The notes under the pieces were generated by a model. The model was given only the letters and a program-made list of their open reading frames with translations. It was not told where the DNA came from and ran no database searches. DNA of 64,000 bases from JAJDOD01 sp039024895 (lineage in GTDB: Bacteria; Pseudomonadota; Alphaproteobacteria; Rhodobacterales; Rhodobacteraceae): assembly GCA_039024895.1 (NCBI GenBank), contig JBCCPJ010000009.1:1-64000 (forward strand). Reading direction: 5' to 3'. Position numbers and translations under genes: made by a program. Below are positions 1 to 8,742 of this stretch, one piece after another. Numbering within the stretch: the first letter of the stretch is position 1; every line of letters begins with the position of its first letter.

Positions 1-171
1 AAACTGCTCCCCAAATGCACCTTGCCGCTGACCGGCGCCGGCGTCGTTGACAGGATTATCACCAACTTGGGCGTGCTCGACGTGGCCGAAGGCGGCCTCC
101 GCATCGTCGAAACCGCCCCAGACGTCACAGAAGACCAAATCCGAAACGCAACAGAAGCAACACTGGTTTGA
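1..171 (+). CDS. scoB: 3-oxoacid CoA-transferase subunit B, C-terminal end (5' truncated by window)
   Basis: Frame 1 is open from the first base to a TGA at 169-171 and encodes the last 56 residues. The stretch PLTGAGVVDRIITNLGVLDV matches the conserved C-terminal region of the beta subunit of succinyl-CoA:3-ketoacid CoA-transferases (family knowledge), where it is followed by a short variable tail as here. The enzyme moves CoA between succinyl-CoA and acetoacetate in ketone-body and PHB breakdown, working in the cytoplasm with an alpha subunit that should lie upstream. AtoA or PcaJ are close relatives and cannot be separated from this fragment alone. Confidence 0.85.
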   Translation, partial: KLLPKCTLPLTGAGVVDRIITNLGVLDVAEGGLRIVETAPDVTEDQIRNATEATLV

Positions 172-366
172 AGAGAAACGGGGGAAGAGAAATCCTCCGA
201 GTAGGTGAGCATAAGGCACGCTTCACCCATCGCCCGCGCGCAAACAGGTGTCTTACTCAATAAGCGACCTCTGCGCGATTGAGGGTAAAGTCGTCCCTAC
301 AGCGCGTGCGGATCAAATCTGGTTATCGGCCAGCTGTAATTTTGAACTGTTTCAGTGACTTGTCGC

Positions 367-404
367 ACTCGTCTCAACGAGTTTGCGCAAAAGAGGCGCT
401 TTTG
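367..404 (+). other. Two small hairpins in the leader of the 445 gene
   Basis: The 273 bases between scoB and the next gene hold no reading frame of note. Near the end are two perfect 6-bp inverted repeats: ACTCGT/ACGAGT (367-372 and 377-382, 4-base loop) and CAAAAG/CTTTTG (388-393 and 399-404, 5-base loop). They lie 41-78 bases upstream of the ATG, so they are probably in the transcribed leader or at the promoter. Their function is unknown. Confidence 0.35.
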
Positions 405-444
405 TGGTATCGTTAACGAACATTTAAGTACGAAGGATTTTGTC

Positions 445-2805
445 ATGGCTTTGATTGATGATGTAAAACGAGTTTGTGATCGTCTCGCACCGCGGGGATG
501 GCAGGGGTTACTCCAAGATGTAACGGGCGGGGCTTTTGATCTGTCGCAAGGAACAAGCGCCCAGTTAGCCGCAGCTTTGGTCCAGCCCCTTCCGGCCAGC
601 GACCGAAACCGTGCGGGGTTCGACGACTTTCACAACGCGGGCGCCAGAGCGATCACAGGCGGCAGTCCTGCACGAAGTCTCCTCTATCATGCTTTAGCGT
701 CCCCACAGGTGCACCCAACCCTGGACGGGCAACCCTCAGCGGACCCCGATGATTATCCAACGCTCGACGAACTGGAGCATGTCGAAAACTATATCTTCAG
801 CCTTGTGGCCGACCGAACGGACCTGGCCGACACATTCGTTGCCGTCTTCGCTTACCAATATCGTCCGGCGAGCCGAAGCCCGCATCGACGCCATGCGGAC
901 GTCGCCTATTCGCGCACCGGCGTGGCGCGGGTCGGCACGGCTGCGGCGAACTATGACCCGTCTCGCAGAAGTTTCTGGGTCGGCCCACAGGACGGAAGCG
1001 ACGCCCTAGCCGTTCTTCCAGCGCGTTACGGGGCCTTTCTAGCGCGCCGGACAAAGCCGGGTGCGGCGGGGTCAGTGCAGGGCGGGCATCTGGGGTTGCG
1101 TGACGATGATTATGTCTTCCCGGTTCACAAGCTATTCGATGGCGATGAGTGTTTAGACCAAAGGTCGCTTTCCCTGTCCTTCGGCGAATTCCACAGGAAC
1201 GAAAAACTCCGGAAAACCCACAGCTTATCTGTTGCGGAGGCGGGCCTCCCCGTGCCGCCGGGCTTCGATATCAATGCGTCACCTTATGTGCGGGATTCGC
1301 AAAACGGCGGTAATCTGGCCACCCTTGAGGACGTGGGCTCAACCCGACTTGTGGTACCCGTGCCTGCCTCCGCACTTACCCGAACGGTTACACAAAGAAA
1401 CACTATCACGAACACCGATCAAATCGTGCATTTCGTCGTTCCGAGGCTTCGAAACGTGCCAAGGGTTGGAAACCCGAACCGCCGAAACCGGTTCGTTTCC
1501 TCGACATTGGAAATACCGGCCTACGACTCCACGCCGTCCTCTGGACCGGATGATCGTCTTGCGCCGGAATATGTGAACATCCGCCATGCAGTGGATCCGG
1601 CGGGGCCGCCGACACAACCTCTCAATGATCTCAATCTGTTGGCCGAGCCTGACTATTCAGAAGTGATGGCTGAGGGCGGATATGCTGCCGCTCATTTTAC
1701 AGACGATTCTTGTGATGGATGTATTGAGGTCATCGTTGAGGGCCTCGATCCACAAACAGAAAATCTGCCCGCCTTCTCGTTGATCACAGCGCCCGATTTC
1801 TTTCCCCTGGCGGACCAGTCCGAAGTCGAAGCGGACCCTTCAATCAGGCGCGTCGAACCCCTGTCGAAGGGACGCTTGCCCGTTAATCCGACGCTTCCGC
1901 GGCGAAGTCAGCCGAGCGTGCCCTCTTTCGATCATAGCGATACGACAGTCACCGCAATCGTGGGCGCCTTCGCGTCAGGTCCAACGGTCCCGGTTGGGGG
2001 TCAACCGAATAGAATGGTGAGTTTTCTGCCCGATGGGGCTTCCAACGTTTTTGCCCCCGGTTGGGACACCTCCCGAAGCCGGGATGCCAGGGGGTCGTAT
2101 CTGACAAGTTCCGGCCTCGGCTCACCCTTTCCCGAGGATGTGAAACTCTGCGCAGCCATTTCATCCTTTTGGCCAGCCGTCGCGCCGGACAATGCAAGAA
2201 CCTTCGGAAATGAGGGTTGGGCGAACCAACTGCCGATGCTGGATGAAGAGCTTGGATTTCACCCAAACCACGAGCGCGTGCAATCGGGGGAGGTTACATC
2301 CTACCGGGGATGGGATGGGGAATATGGACCCTTCATCGAACGTATCGGAAGCCGGAGTTTCGTCAATTACGTCTCCATTCAGCGTTCGGATTATGTCAAG
2401 CAGTCTCTTGCCGGTCGTATCCGGGTGTCCCTCACGGCGGATGTACAAAGCGAGGAGCTCATCGCGCGGAACAACGCCCTGGAGCTCTGCAACCAGGTCT
2501 TGGCAACACCGACCGAGCCAATCCGCTGCCTGGTGGAATTCCGCAAGGTCGACGACTGGCAAACCTTTGGTGGGCGCCCAGAGGTTCTGGGCGGCGGGTT
2601 TCTTTTTCTCTTTGCCGAGTTGCCAGCGAGGGGGAGCGGTGTCGGGGACCCTGAGCGACGACCAACGGATGAGCTTGACCGCGTGCGAAGGCTCATTCGA
2701 AAGCGTCATATCTGCCAGGTTGGCACAAATGGCGTGGCATATCGAAATGGGCGTGACGCGTTTGTTTTCGTTCCATTTTCTGATCCAACACCGCCGATGG
2801 GCTAG
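445..2805 (+). CDS. Orphan 786-residue protein, candidate divergent LodA-like tryptophylquinone oxidase
   Basis: I do not recognise this protein with certainty. The ATG at 445 is chosen because AAGGA lies 8 bases upstream; the frame is open 90 bases further. There is no signal peptide or membrane segment. The reason to think of LodA/GoxA (cysteine tryptophylquinone amine/amino-acid oxidases) is the context: the next gene begins one base after the stop and is a LodB-like flavoprotein, which in that family is needed to form the Cys-Trp cofactor. Supporting but weak signs are Cys569 in KLCAAISSFWP, followed 54 residues later by Trp623 in GWDGEYGP (in LodA the crosslinked Cys and Trp are about 65 apart, from memory), and GVARVG at residues 159-164, which resembles the GIARVG signature that LodA proteins carry near their N-terminus. 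The overall sequence is otherwise unlike LodA, so the call is an inference. Confidence 0.45.
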   Translation: MALIDDVKRVCDRLAPRGWQGLLQDVTGGAFDLSQGTSAQLAAALVQPLPASDRNRAGFDDFHNAGARAITGGSPARSLLYHALASPQVHPTLDGQPSADPDDYPTLDELEHVENYIFSLVADRTDLADTFVAVFAYQYRPASRSPHRRHADVAYSRTGVARVGTAAANYDPSRRSFWVGPQDGSDALAVLPARYGAFLARRTKPGAAGSVQGGHLGLRDDDYVFPVHKLFDGDECLDQRSLSLSFGEFHRNEKLRKTHSLSVAEAGLPVPPGFDINASPYVRDSQNGGNLATLEDVGSTRLVVPVPASALTRTVTQRNTITNTDQIVHFVVPRLRNVPRVGNPNRRNRFVSSTLEIPAYDSTPSSGPDDRLAPEYVNIRHAVDPAGPPTQPLNDLNLLAEPDYSEVMAEGGYAAAHFTDDSCDGCIEVIVEGLDPQTENLPAFSLITAPDFFPLADQSEVEADPSIRRVEPLSKGRLPVNPTLPRRSQPSVPSFDHSDTTVTAIVGAFASGPTVPVGGQPNRMVSFLPDGASNVFAPGWDTSRSRDARGSYLTSSGLGSPFPEDVKLCAAISSFWPAVAPDNARTFGNEGWANQLPMLDEELGFHPNHERVQSGEVTSYRGWDGEYGPFIERIGSRSFVNYVSIQRSDYVKQSLAGRIRVSLTADVQSEELIARNNALELCNQVLATPTEPIRCLVEFRKVDDWQTFGGRPEVLGGGFLFLFAELPARGSGVGDPERRPTDELDRVRRLIRKRHICQVGTNGVAYRNGRDAFVFVPFSDPTPPMG

Positions 2806-3792
2806 GTGAGCACCGGTTCCGAGTATGACGTGATCGTCGTTGGCGCCGGTCCAGCGGGCTGCGCCGCGGCCCTTGCGGCGCGGGCGGCAGGCCTCTCCGT
2901 ACTTGTGCTTGGAGCCGAAGCGCGCGCCCGACCGACGCCCGGCGAAACGCTGCACCCGGGTGTGGAACCAATCTTCCGCCAACTTGGCGTTTGGGATGAC
3001 ATTCGGGGCGCTATTTTGCGCCGTCACCGGGGCATTTGGAGAGGCGATGGTCGCACGCGGACCTTCGAACCTTATGGCAGTGATGCGAATGGTGATTGGC
3101 TGGGGCTTCAGGTCGACCGCGCGAGATTGAACACCATTCTCCGTCAAACAATCGCTGAACGGGGCGCATCGCTGCAATACGCGCCCGAAAAGATCGAACC
3201 TTGCGTCGTTGCGGATCGCGTGACCGGCCTACGAACGGAAAAGCACGTGTATTCGTCAAACCACATGATTGACGCGACTGGCAGACGCGCTTGGCTCGCG
3301 GGATCGCTTGGGTTGGAGGTGAAGCGGTACTCGCATCCCTTGTCGGTGAGATACGGTTGGAAATCGGGTGAGGGCGCACACCTTCGCGGAGAGCCTCTGT
3401 TTGAAGCCCGCGACAATGGCTGGGACTGGATGGCGCCGCTCGATGGTGACCGACTGGCATGGGCAAGCCTCACGGCCCATGCGGGTGGCATGGGCGAGAA
3501 AGCGAGGGCAGGGGTGGATGTCACCTGGCGGTTGGCTGAGCGCCCTGCCGGGCAGGGGTACTTCCTAATCGGCGATGCGGCGGCCGTTCTTGACCCTTCC
3601 GCCTCCCATGGCGTGCTACGCGCCATGATGTCGGCCATTCAGGCCGTGCACATGATAAGCGCCATCACAACTGGCGTGAGCACGCCAAAGGAAGCACAGC
3701 ACGCCTATATGGACTGGTTAGAAACGTGGTTCTTCGCCGACATCGAAGCGCTAGATGCCAGCACAGGATTTCGTCAGCAGTCGGTGAAGTGA
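2806..3792 (+). CDS. FAD-dependent oxidoreductase, LodB/tryptophan-halogenase-like
   Basis: A 328-residue flavoprotein. The FAD-binding Rossmann motif GAGPAG is at residues 13-18, a GETLHPG segment follows near residue 47 as in halogenase-like and LodB-like proteins, and the second FAD motif IGDAAAVLDPSASHG is near residues 255-269. It starts at a GTG immediately after the TAG of the upstream gene with no gap, which implies coupled translation. In the LodA/LodB and GoxA/GoxB pairs the flavoprotein performs post-translational modification of its partner; by analogy this one would modify the 445-2805 product. A small-molecule halogenase or monooxygenase role is possible, but halogenases are usually about 500 residues, which argues against that. 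Confidence 0.7.
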   Translation: MSTGSEYDVIVVGAGPAGCAAALAARAAGLSVLVLGAEARARPTPGETLHPGVEPIFRQLGVWDDIRGAILRRHRGIWRGDGRTRTFEPYGSDANGDWLGLQVDRARLNTILRQTIAERGASLQYAPEKIEPCVVADRVTGLRTEKHVYSSNHMIDATGRRAWLAGSLGLEVKRYSHPLSVRYGWKSGEGAHLRGEPLFEARDNGWDWMAPLDGDRLAWASLTAHAGGMGEKARAGVDVTWRLAERPAGQGYFLIGDAAAVLDPSASHGVLRAMMSAIQAVHMISAITTGVSTPKEAQHAYMDWLETWFFADIEALDASTGFRQQSVK

Positions 3793-3806
3793 CAACTTCG
3801 GTAGGG

Positions 3807-4811
3807 TCAGATTGCCAGACGCGCCGCTTGTGCGCCGCGTTCTCGGTACGGGGTGGTGTTGTACTGCGCGCGGTAACATTTCGAGAAATGCGAGGGCGAC
3901 GTGAAGCCACAGGCAAGGGCCACGTTGATGACACTCATATCCGTTTGCATCAATAAGTTACGCGCCTTTTGCAGCCTAAGTTCCATGTAATACCGCTTTG
4001 GCGACCGGTTCAGATAACGCCGAAACAACCGTTCAAGCTGCCGCGTGGACATGCCAACCTCTTTAGCAAGGATAGAGGGGCTTTGCGGGTCCTCAATATT
4101 GTTTTCCATCATCTGAATAACGCTGGAGAGCTTCGGATGTCGGACACCAATGCGGGTGGGCACGGAGAGACGTTGCGTGTCCTGATCGGTCCGGATTGAG
4201 GTATAAATCAACTGATCCGCCACAGCACCCGCCAGTTCTTCGCCATGGTCGTCGGCAATGAACTTGAGCATCAGGTCAATCGATGCCGTGCCGCCCGCGG
4301 TCGTGAAAGTCTTGCCGTCGATTACGAAAACCGATTTCGTTAACGCAACATCCTCAAATTCTTCGATAAAGCTGTCTTGGTTTTCCCAATGTATGGTCGC
4401 TTTCTTCCCGTTGAGGAGGCCGGCTTTTGCCAAGGAATACCCGGCAGTGCAGAGCCCACCGAGCGACACACCGCGCCGGGCCTCCCGTCGCAACCAGTTG
4501 AGAAGTGGCTTGGTAGTGGCAGCACCCACGTCAATGCCGCCGCAAAGCACGACGGTATCGTCGCGGGTGCTTTCCTCAAGACCCGCATCAAGACGGAATG
4601 CCGTTCCAGCAGAGCATTTTACCATCTCGCCGTTTTCGCCGATGATGCGCCACTCGTAGAGCGTCTGACCTGCCATGCGGTTGGCAATCCGCAGACTTTC
4701 GACCGCGCAAGCAAAACAAAGCAGGGTGAATTGGTCCAAAAGAACAAAGACAAAGCGGCGCGGCTTTTTTTGCGTTTCCAAAGCTACGGTCTGCACCGAT
4801 ACGTCTGCCAT
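3807..4811 (-). CDS. GlxA/GbdR-type AraC family transcriptional regulator
   Basis: The 334-residue product has an N-terminal DJ-1/PfpI-like ligand domain (about residues 15-190), including LCTAGYSLAKAG with the cysteine at the nucleophile-elbow position, and a C-terminal AraC helix-turn-helix pair (about 225-320; LAKEVGMSTRQLERLFRR then ALACGFTSPSHFSKCYR). I start at the ATG at 4811 because AAAGGG precedes it; the frame extends 45 bases further upstream. Relatives such as GbdR and CdhR control quaternary-amine catabolism (family knowledge), but no such target lies here. It is transcribed divergently from the DAHP synthase gene and converges on the flavoprotein gene. Confidence 0.85.
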   Translation of the reverse strand: MADVSVQTVALETQKKPRRFVFVLLDQFTLLCFACAVESLRIANRMAGQTLYEWRIIGENGEMVKCSAGTAFRLDAGLEESTRDDTVVLCGGIDVGAATTKPLLNWLRREARRGVSLGGLCTAGYSLAKAGLLNGKKATIHWENQDSFIEEFEDVALTKSVFVIDGKTFTTAGGTASIDLMLKFIADDHGEELAGAVADQLIYTSIRTDQDTQRLSVPTRIGVRHPKLSSVIQMMENNIEDPQSPSILAKEVGMSTRQLERLFRRYLNRSPKRYYMELRLQKARNLLMQTDMSVINVALACGFTSPSHFSKCYRAQYNTTPYRERGAQAARLAI

Positions 4812-4986
4812 CGCCGAACCCTTTTGCGATAGGTGGTGTTTGCATCTGAACACCAATCCGAAGTCCGCGACAAGATGTGACGCACCTGATAACTTGCATA
4901 AGCTAGGCGAAAAGCGATGGGTGTTGTTGCAACCCTACGAGAACAGCCTATAACCGGGCGCCGCAACCTTTTTCGAGGAAACAGAG

Positions 4987-6357
4987 ATGAGCGAATGGCA
5001 AAAAACCAGTTGGCGCAGCAAGCCTCGGGTGCAGATGCCGGATTATACCGATGCAGCTCGCCTTGACGCCGTCGAAGCTCAGCTTGCAAAATATCCACCA
5101 CTCGTCTTTGCCGGCGAAGCGCGCTCCCTGAAGGAGCGGCTCGGAGCGGCATCGCGCGGGGAGGCTTTCTTGCTTCAGGGGGGCGACTGCGCAGAGAGTT
5201 TTGCGGAATTCTCCGCCGATAACATTCGCGACACCTTCAAAGTTATGTTGCAAATGGCCATGGTCTTGACCTTTGGCGCCAAAGTGCCCGTGGTGAAAGT
5301 TGGCCGGATGGCGGGCCAATTTGCCAAGCCGCGCTCCGCGCCGGTTGAGGTAAAGGATGGCGTCGAACTGCCGTCCTACCGTGGCGATATTATCAACGAA
5401 CTGGACTTCACGCCCGAAGCACGCATTCCGGCGCCTGAGAAAATGCTGCAGGCCTATACCCAGGCGGCGGCGACGCTGAACCTTTTGCGCGCCTTCTCAA
5501 AGGGTGGTTTTGCCGATGTGCACCGGGTCCACGCCTGGACTTTGGGGTTCACCGATGGCGACGAGGCGGAGAAATATCGCGACATCGCCAACCGGATTCA
5601 GGATACCCTCGATTTCATGGCGGCGGCGGGCATGACGGCGGCCACCAATGCCGAGCTTGGTACGGTTGATTTCTACACAAGCCATGAGGCGTTGTTGCTG
5701 GAATACGAGGAAGCGCTGACGCGCGTCGACTCGACCAGCGGCCAGACCATTGCGGGCTCCGGACATATGATCTGGATCGGCGACAGGACGCGGCAGCCCG
5801 ACGGCGCTCATGTGGAGTTTTGCCGCGGCGTTGCCAACCCGATTGGCTTAAAATGCGGTCCGACGACAACGGCGGAAGATTTGAAGGTTCTCATGGCCAA
5901 GCTGAACCCTGAGAATGAAGCGGGTCGGCTCACCCTGATTGCCCGTTTCGGTGCCGGTACGGTAGGTGAGCATCTCCCGCGTCTGATCCGCACAGTGCAG
6001 GAGGAAGGCGCAAACGTCCTTTGGTCCTGCGATGCGATGCATGGGAATACGATCAAGTCATCCACCGGTTACAAAACACGTCCCTTTGAGAGCGTTTTGC
6101 GGGAAGTCCGGGAGTTCTTTCAGGTCCATGGCGCGGAAGGTACCGTGCCCGGCGGCGTGCATTTCGAGATGACAGGGCAAGACGTCACTGAATGCACCGG
6201 TGGTGTTCGTGCCGTCACGGATGAAGACTTGGCAAGCCGCTATCACACCGCCTGCGATCCGCGTCTGAACGCGTCACAATCGCTGGAGCTTGCGTTCTTG
6301 GTAGCAGAGGAGCTTGGGGCGCGGCGCCAGTCCGCTGACCAACTCGCCGTAGGCTAA
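4987..6357 (+). CDS. aroF: 3-deoxy-7-phosphoheptulonate synthase, class II
   Basis: The 456-residue product matches plant-type (class II) DAHP synthases in length and motifs: GGDCAESF with the metal-ligand Cys68, KVPVVKVGRMAGQFAKPRS, RVHAWTLGF, then SGHMIWIGDRTRQPDGAHVE and CGPTT. It condenses phosphoenolpyruvate and erythrose-4-phosphate, the first step of the shikimate pathway, in the cytoplasm. The ATG is preceded by GAGGAAACAGAG. It stands alone, with a 175-base divergent promoter region on its left and a strong terminator hairpin directly after the stop. The symbol is uncertain because class II enzymes are also called aroG or aroH. Confidence 0.93.
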   Translation: MSEWQKTSWRSKPRVQMPDYTDAARLDAVEAQLAKYPPLVFAGEARSLKERLGAASRGEAFLLQGGDCAESFAEFSADNIRDTFKVMLQMAMVLTFGAKVPVVKVGRMAGQFAKPRSAPVEVKDGVELPSYRGDIINELDFTPEARIPAPEKMLQAYTQAAATLNLLRAFSKGGFADVHRVHAWTLGFTDGDEAEKYRDIANRIQDTLDFMAAAGMTAATNAELGTVDFYTSHEALLLEYEEALTRVDSTSGQTIAGSGHMIWIGDRTRQPDGAHVEFCRGVANPIGLKCGPTTTAEDLKVLMAKLNPENEAGRLTLIARFGAGTVGEHLPRLIRTVQEEGANVLWSCDAMHGNTIKSSTGYKTRPFESVLREVREFFQVHGAEGTVPGGVHFEMTGQDVTECTGGVRAVTDEDLASRYHTACDPRLNASQSLELAFLVAEELGARRQSADQLAVG

Positions 6358-6366
6358 GCAGTCCAA

Positions 6367-6388
6367 GGCGCACGCCGGAGCGTGCGCC
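6367..6388. terminator. Bidirectional hairpin terminator between convergent genes
   Basis: GGCGCACGC/GCGTGCGCC is a perfect 9-bp stem with a CGGA loop, lying 9 bases after the DAHP synthase stop and 11 bases before the end of the convergent 6400-6738 gene. A short ATTT follows on the plus strand. Confidence 0.65.
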
Positions 6389-6399
6389 AGATTTCCCCA

Positions 6400-6738
6400 T
6401 TACGCTGTGCGCGGCTGCCGGGCGGGCATGACGCGCTGCTGATCACCTTGCACAGGGCGTTGCACGTCACTTTGTTGCGCACGCTGCTGTTCAGAGACCT
6501 TGGGGTATTCAACAGAGTTGGGAGCCGCAGCGTGCTGTTGGGGCTTCGGCGTTGCCGCTTGAGGCTGGGGCGCGTCTTGACTGTCTTCTGGAACGAAGAG
6601 TTCCGTTGCAAGGCCGACAAAGACGTCCAGTTTTTCGGCTTCGGCCCGATACTCCGCGATTTCGGCCTCGCGTTCAGCGATACATTTGTCCAGGTATTTC
6701 TGACGTTCTTTCGCCACCTGTATCATATCTTGCGTCAT
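6400..6738 (-). CDS. Small coiled-coil protein of unknown function
   Basis: A 112-residue protein I do not recognise. Residues 1-45 are highly charged and heptad-like, suggesting a coiled coil (KERQKYLDKCIAEREAEI). Residues 55-112 are rich in Gln, Pro and Ala and look disordered. There is no signal peptide. The AT-rich 172 bases upstream (6739-6910) probably hold its promoter. The preceding minus-strand gene ends at 6911, so it may be transcribed alone. Confidence 0.65.
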   Translation of the reverse strand: MTQDMIQVAKERQKYLDKCIAEREAEIAEYRAEAEKLDVFVGLATELFVPEDSQDAPQPQAATPKPQQHAAAPNSVEYPKVSEQQRAQQSDVQRPVQGDQQRVMPARQPRTA

Positions 6739-6910
6739 CCCGGCTCCTTCAACTTTACAAAACTAACGGTTCAATTTCGCAGTAAATTCACCCGATTTTC
6801 ATGGCAATTTTGGGGCAGCGCTCGTGGAAAGAAAGGTTAACATCAGATAATTATTCAGTAAAATTTGCGTACGCGAAACAATCTTCTATCGCAGGGCGAT
6901 GCTGTTTCTT

Positions 6911-8182
6911 TCAGGCAAACCACCACCGCTCGATTAAGCGCGCGCCGTCATTCGCCAAATTGGATCCGACATGCGATCCGTGCTTCAGCGATTTGCTGTG
7001 GGCAGACAGATCGCTTGCCCAGAAAACCCAATCCGCCTGACGCGCAGGCAATGCGCCTTTTTCCCAACCCAGTATCAGATCGGCGGCCTCTGACGTCTCA
7101 GCTCTACGAACAGAGCAGCCCCGGTCTGCCAGATGCGCCTCGATAAGGCGCGCCGTTTCGTCGGCACGGGGCACCCCGCTTTGTTTGACAAAAAGGGTGA
7201 GATCGCTCGGAAGCGCGGAAGAGGCGCGACCCTCGGGCGCTATGCCCGGTTTCCCGTGGCCGAGAAGAATTTGATTGACCAATTCTGTTCGCGGGAGATG
7301 CGGAAGGACCTCGTTCAACAGGGCCCCGTTGCCAAAAGGCCCCAAAGAAAGCGCCATGCCGCGTCCAGTGAACACTTCGAACAAGTCCACATCCGCCGTA
7401 TGGTGCAATAACGCAAGCGCGCGCGGATCAATCCCATCGGCATAATCCACATCGCCCGCCATGATCGCTTGGAGACGCATGGAGACATCGGGCATGGCGT
7501 GCATCTCCACAGCTTCGAAATGGGCATGACCGTGCTTCCAATAGTCCGGCTGGCGGACAAGGCGCACGCAATTCTGGCTGTGAGCGTCCATGCGATATGG
7601 GCCTGTCGTGCTCTTTGTGTCCGCCGACCGGATGATGAAGCGCGGATGCGCAAGATAGCGCGGTAATCCGGCATCCGGCGTCAAAAGCGCAACGCGCACG
7701 ACATGGGTACCATCGGCGGTCATGCCTTTGACCAGAGGCAGGGCGGCGCGCTGCTGAAGCAGCGTTTCTACGACATCATCTGCCGTGAGCGGTGCTCCAT
7801 CTTGGAACCGGACGTCTTCCCGAAGATGAAAGGTCCAAACCAGCCCGTTTTGCGACGGCTCGAACCGCTCAGCCAACTCGGCCTTAATGGAACCATCTGC
7901 GGCGACTTCGGTCAGCGTGTTGCCACGCGCGAAGGCAAAAAGTCGTTGAGCATCGCTGTCGTCTTGCGGAACCCCTTTTTTGTCAAAACCACCGTCTCCG
8001 ATGGCCAAACGCAGCGTGCCGCCAAACTTTGGACCATTGGCTTCGGCGCGCGAGGCAAGCGACATGGCCGTGGGCAGGGTGACCCCGGCAGAGAGAGCCG
8101 ACATGACAAAGCGACGACGGTTGATTTCACCGTCGGTCAGACGCTTGGCCTGTCTCGTAATAAAGCCCTTACGACGGGTCAC
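6911..8182 (-). CDS. ABC transporter solute-binding protein, family 5 (peptide/opine type), short
   Basis: The 423-residue product begins with a charged region and a twin-arginine-like signal (RRRFVMSALSAG, residues 22-33) and a probable cleavage site after SRAEA. Family 5 features follow: LAERFEPSQNGLVWTFHLRE, VRFQDGAPLTADDV near residues 125-140, and a PDYWKHGHAHFEAVEM segment. Family 5 proteins are usually 500-560 residues, so this one is about 100 residues short in its C-terminal lobe. No permease or ATPase genes are adjacent. It lies 92 bases downstream of cinA on the same strand. It could be an orphan receptor, or a periplasmic binding protein that no longer serves transport. Confidence 0.8.
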   Translation of the reverse strand: MTRRKGFITRQAKRLTDGEINRRRFVMSALSAGVTLPTAMSLASRAEANGPKFGGTLRLAIGDGGFDKKGVPQDDSDAQRLFAFARGNTLTEVAADGSIKAELAERFEPSQNGLVWTFHLREDVRFQDGAPLTADDVVETLLQQRAALPLVKGMTADGTHVVRVALLTPDAGLPRYLAHPRFIIRSADTKSTTGPYRMDAHSQNCVRLVRQPDYWKHGHAHFEAVEMHAMPDVSMRLQAIMAGDVDYADGIDPRALALLHHTADVDLFEVFTGRGMALSLGPFGNGALLNEVLPHLPRTELVNQILLGHGKPGIAPEGRASSALPSDLTLFVKQSGVPRADETARLIEAHLADRGCSVRRAETSEAADLILGWEKGALPARQADWVFWASDLSAHSKSLKHGSHVGSNLANDGARLIERWWFA

Positions 8183-8274
8183 GGCGGTGGTCTCTCGGCT
8201 ACGTGGACACAGTTGTCTGCAATATAGGCGGAGTTTGGAGAGATTTCAGTGAAAAACGCCAAAGGCAGACACAA

Positions 8275-8742
8275 TCACCCGCGCAAGGCCCGCATTAGGC
8301 AGCCCAGAGCATGGCGCACTGTGGCATCGCGCACGAAATGTCGCCCGCGTGCGCCAAAGAAGACAGTCTCGGTCGCAACATCGGTGCCGAAGGCAATTCC
8401 AAAGCAAACCATACCTTCGGGTTTGTGGTCGCTGCCTCCCGGTCCTGCGATCCCTGTTACTGACACAGCGAGTTGCGCGGTGGAATGCTGAATGGCGCCA
8501 TGCGCCATGGCCGCCGCAACGGGTTCGCTGACGGCTCCGTGGCGCGCGATCAGGTCGGGGTCCACCCCGAGCATTTCGGTCTTAGCTGCGTTTGAGTAGG
8601 TTACGAAACCACGATCCACCACATCGGATGAGCCCGGAACATCCGTCAATGCGCCAACGATGAGCCCACCCGTACAGCTTTCTGCGGTGGCAATCGTCAC
8701 GCCCTTATGGCGAGCAAGGTCGAGAAGGCACGAGGCGCTCAT
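8275..8742 (-). CDS. CinA-family nicotinamide-nucleotide amidohydrolase (PncC)
   Basis: A 155-residue protein consisting only of the CinA C-terminal domain, with TAESCTGGL (residues 18-26) and SVTGIAGPGG. Such proteins convert NMN to nicotinate mononucleotide for pyridine-nucleotide salvage (family knowledge). I start at the ATG at 8742 because it overlaps the pgpA stop as ATGA; the frame is open further upstream, but that would run into pgpA. It is the third gene of ispF-pgpA-cinA. Confidence 0.88.
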   Translation of the reverse strand: MSASCLLDLARHKGVTIATAESCTGGLIVGALTDVPGSSDVVDRGFVTYSNAAKTEMLGVDPDLIARHGAVSEPVAAAMAHGAIQHSTAQLAVSVTGIAGPGGSDHKPEGMVCFGIAFGTDVATETVFFGARGRHFVRDATVRHALGCLMRALRG

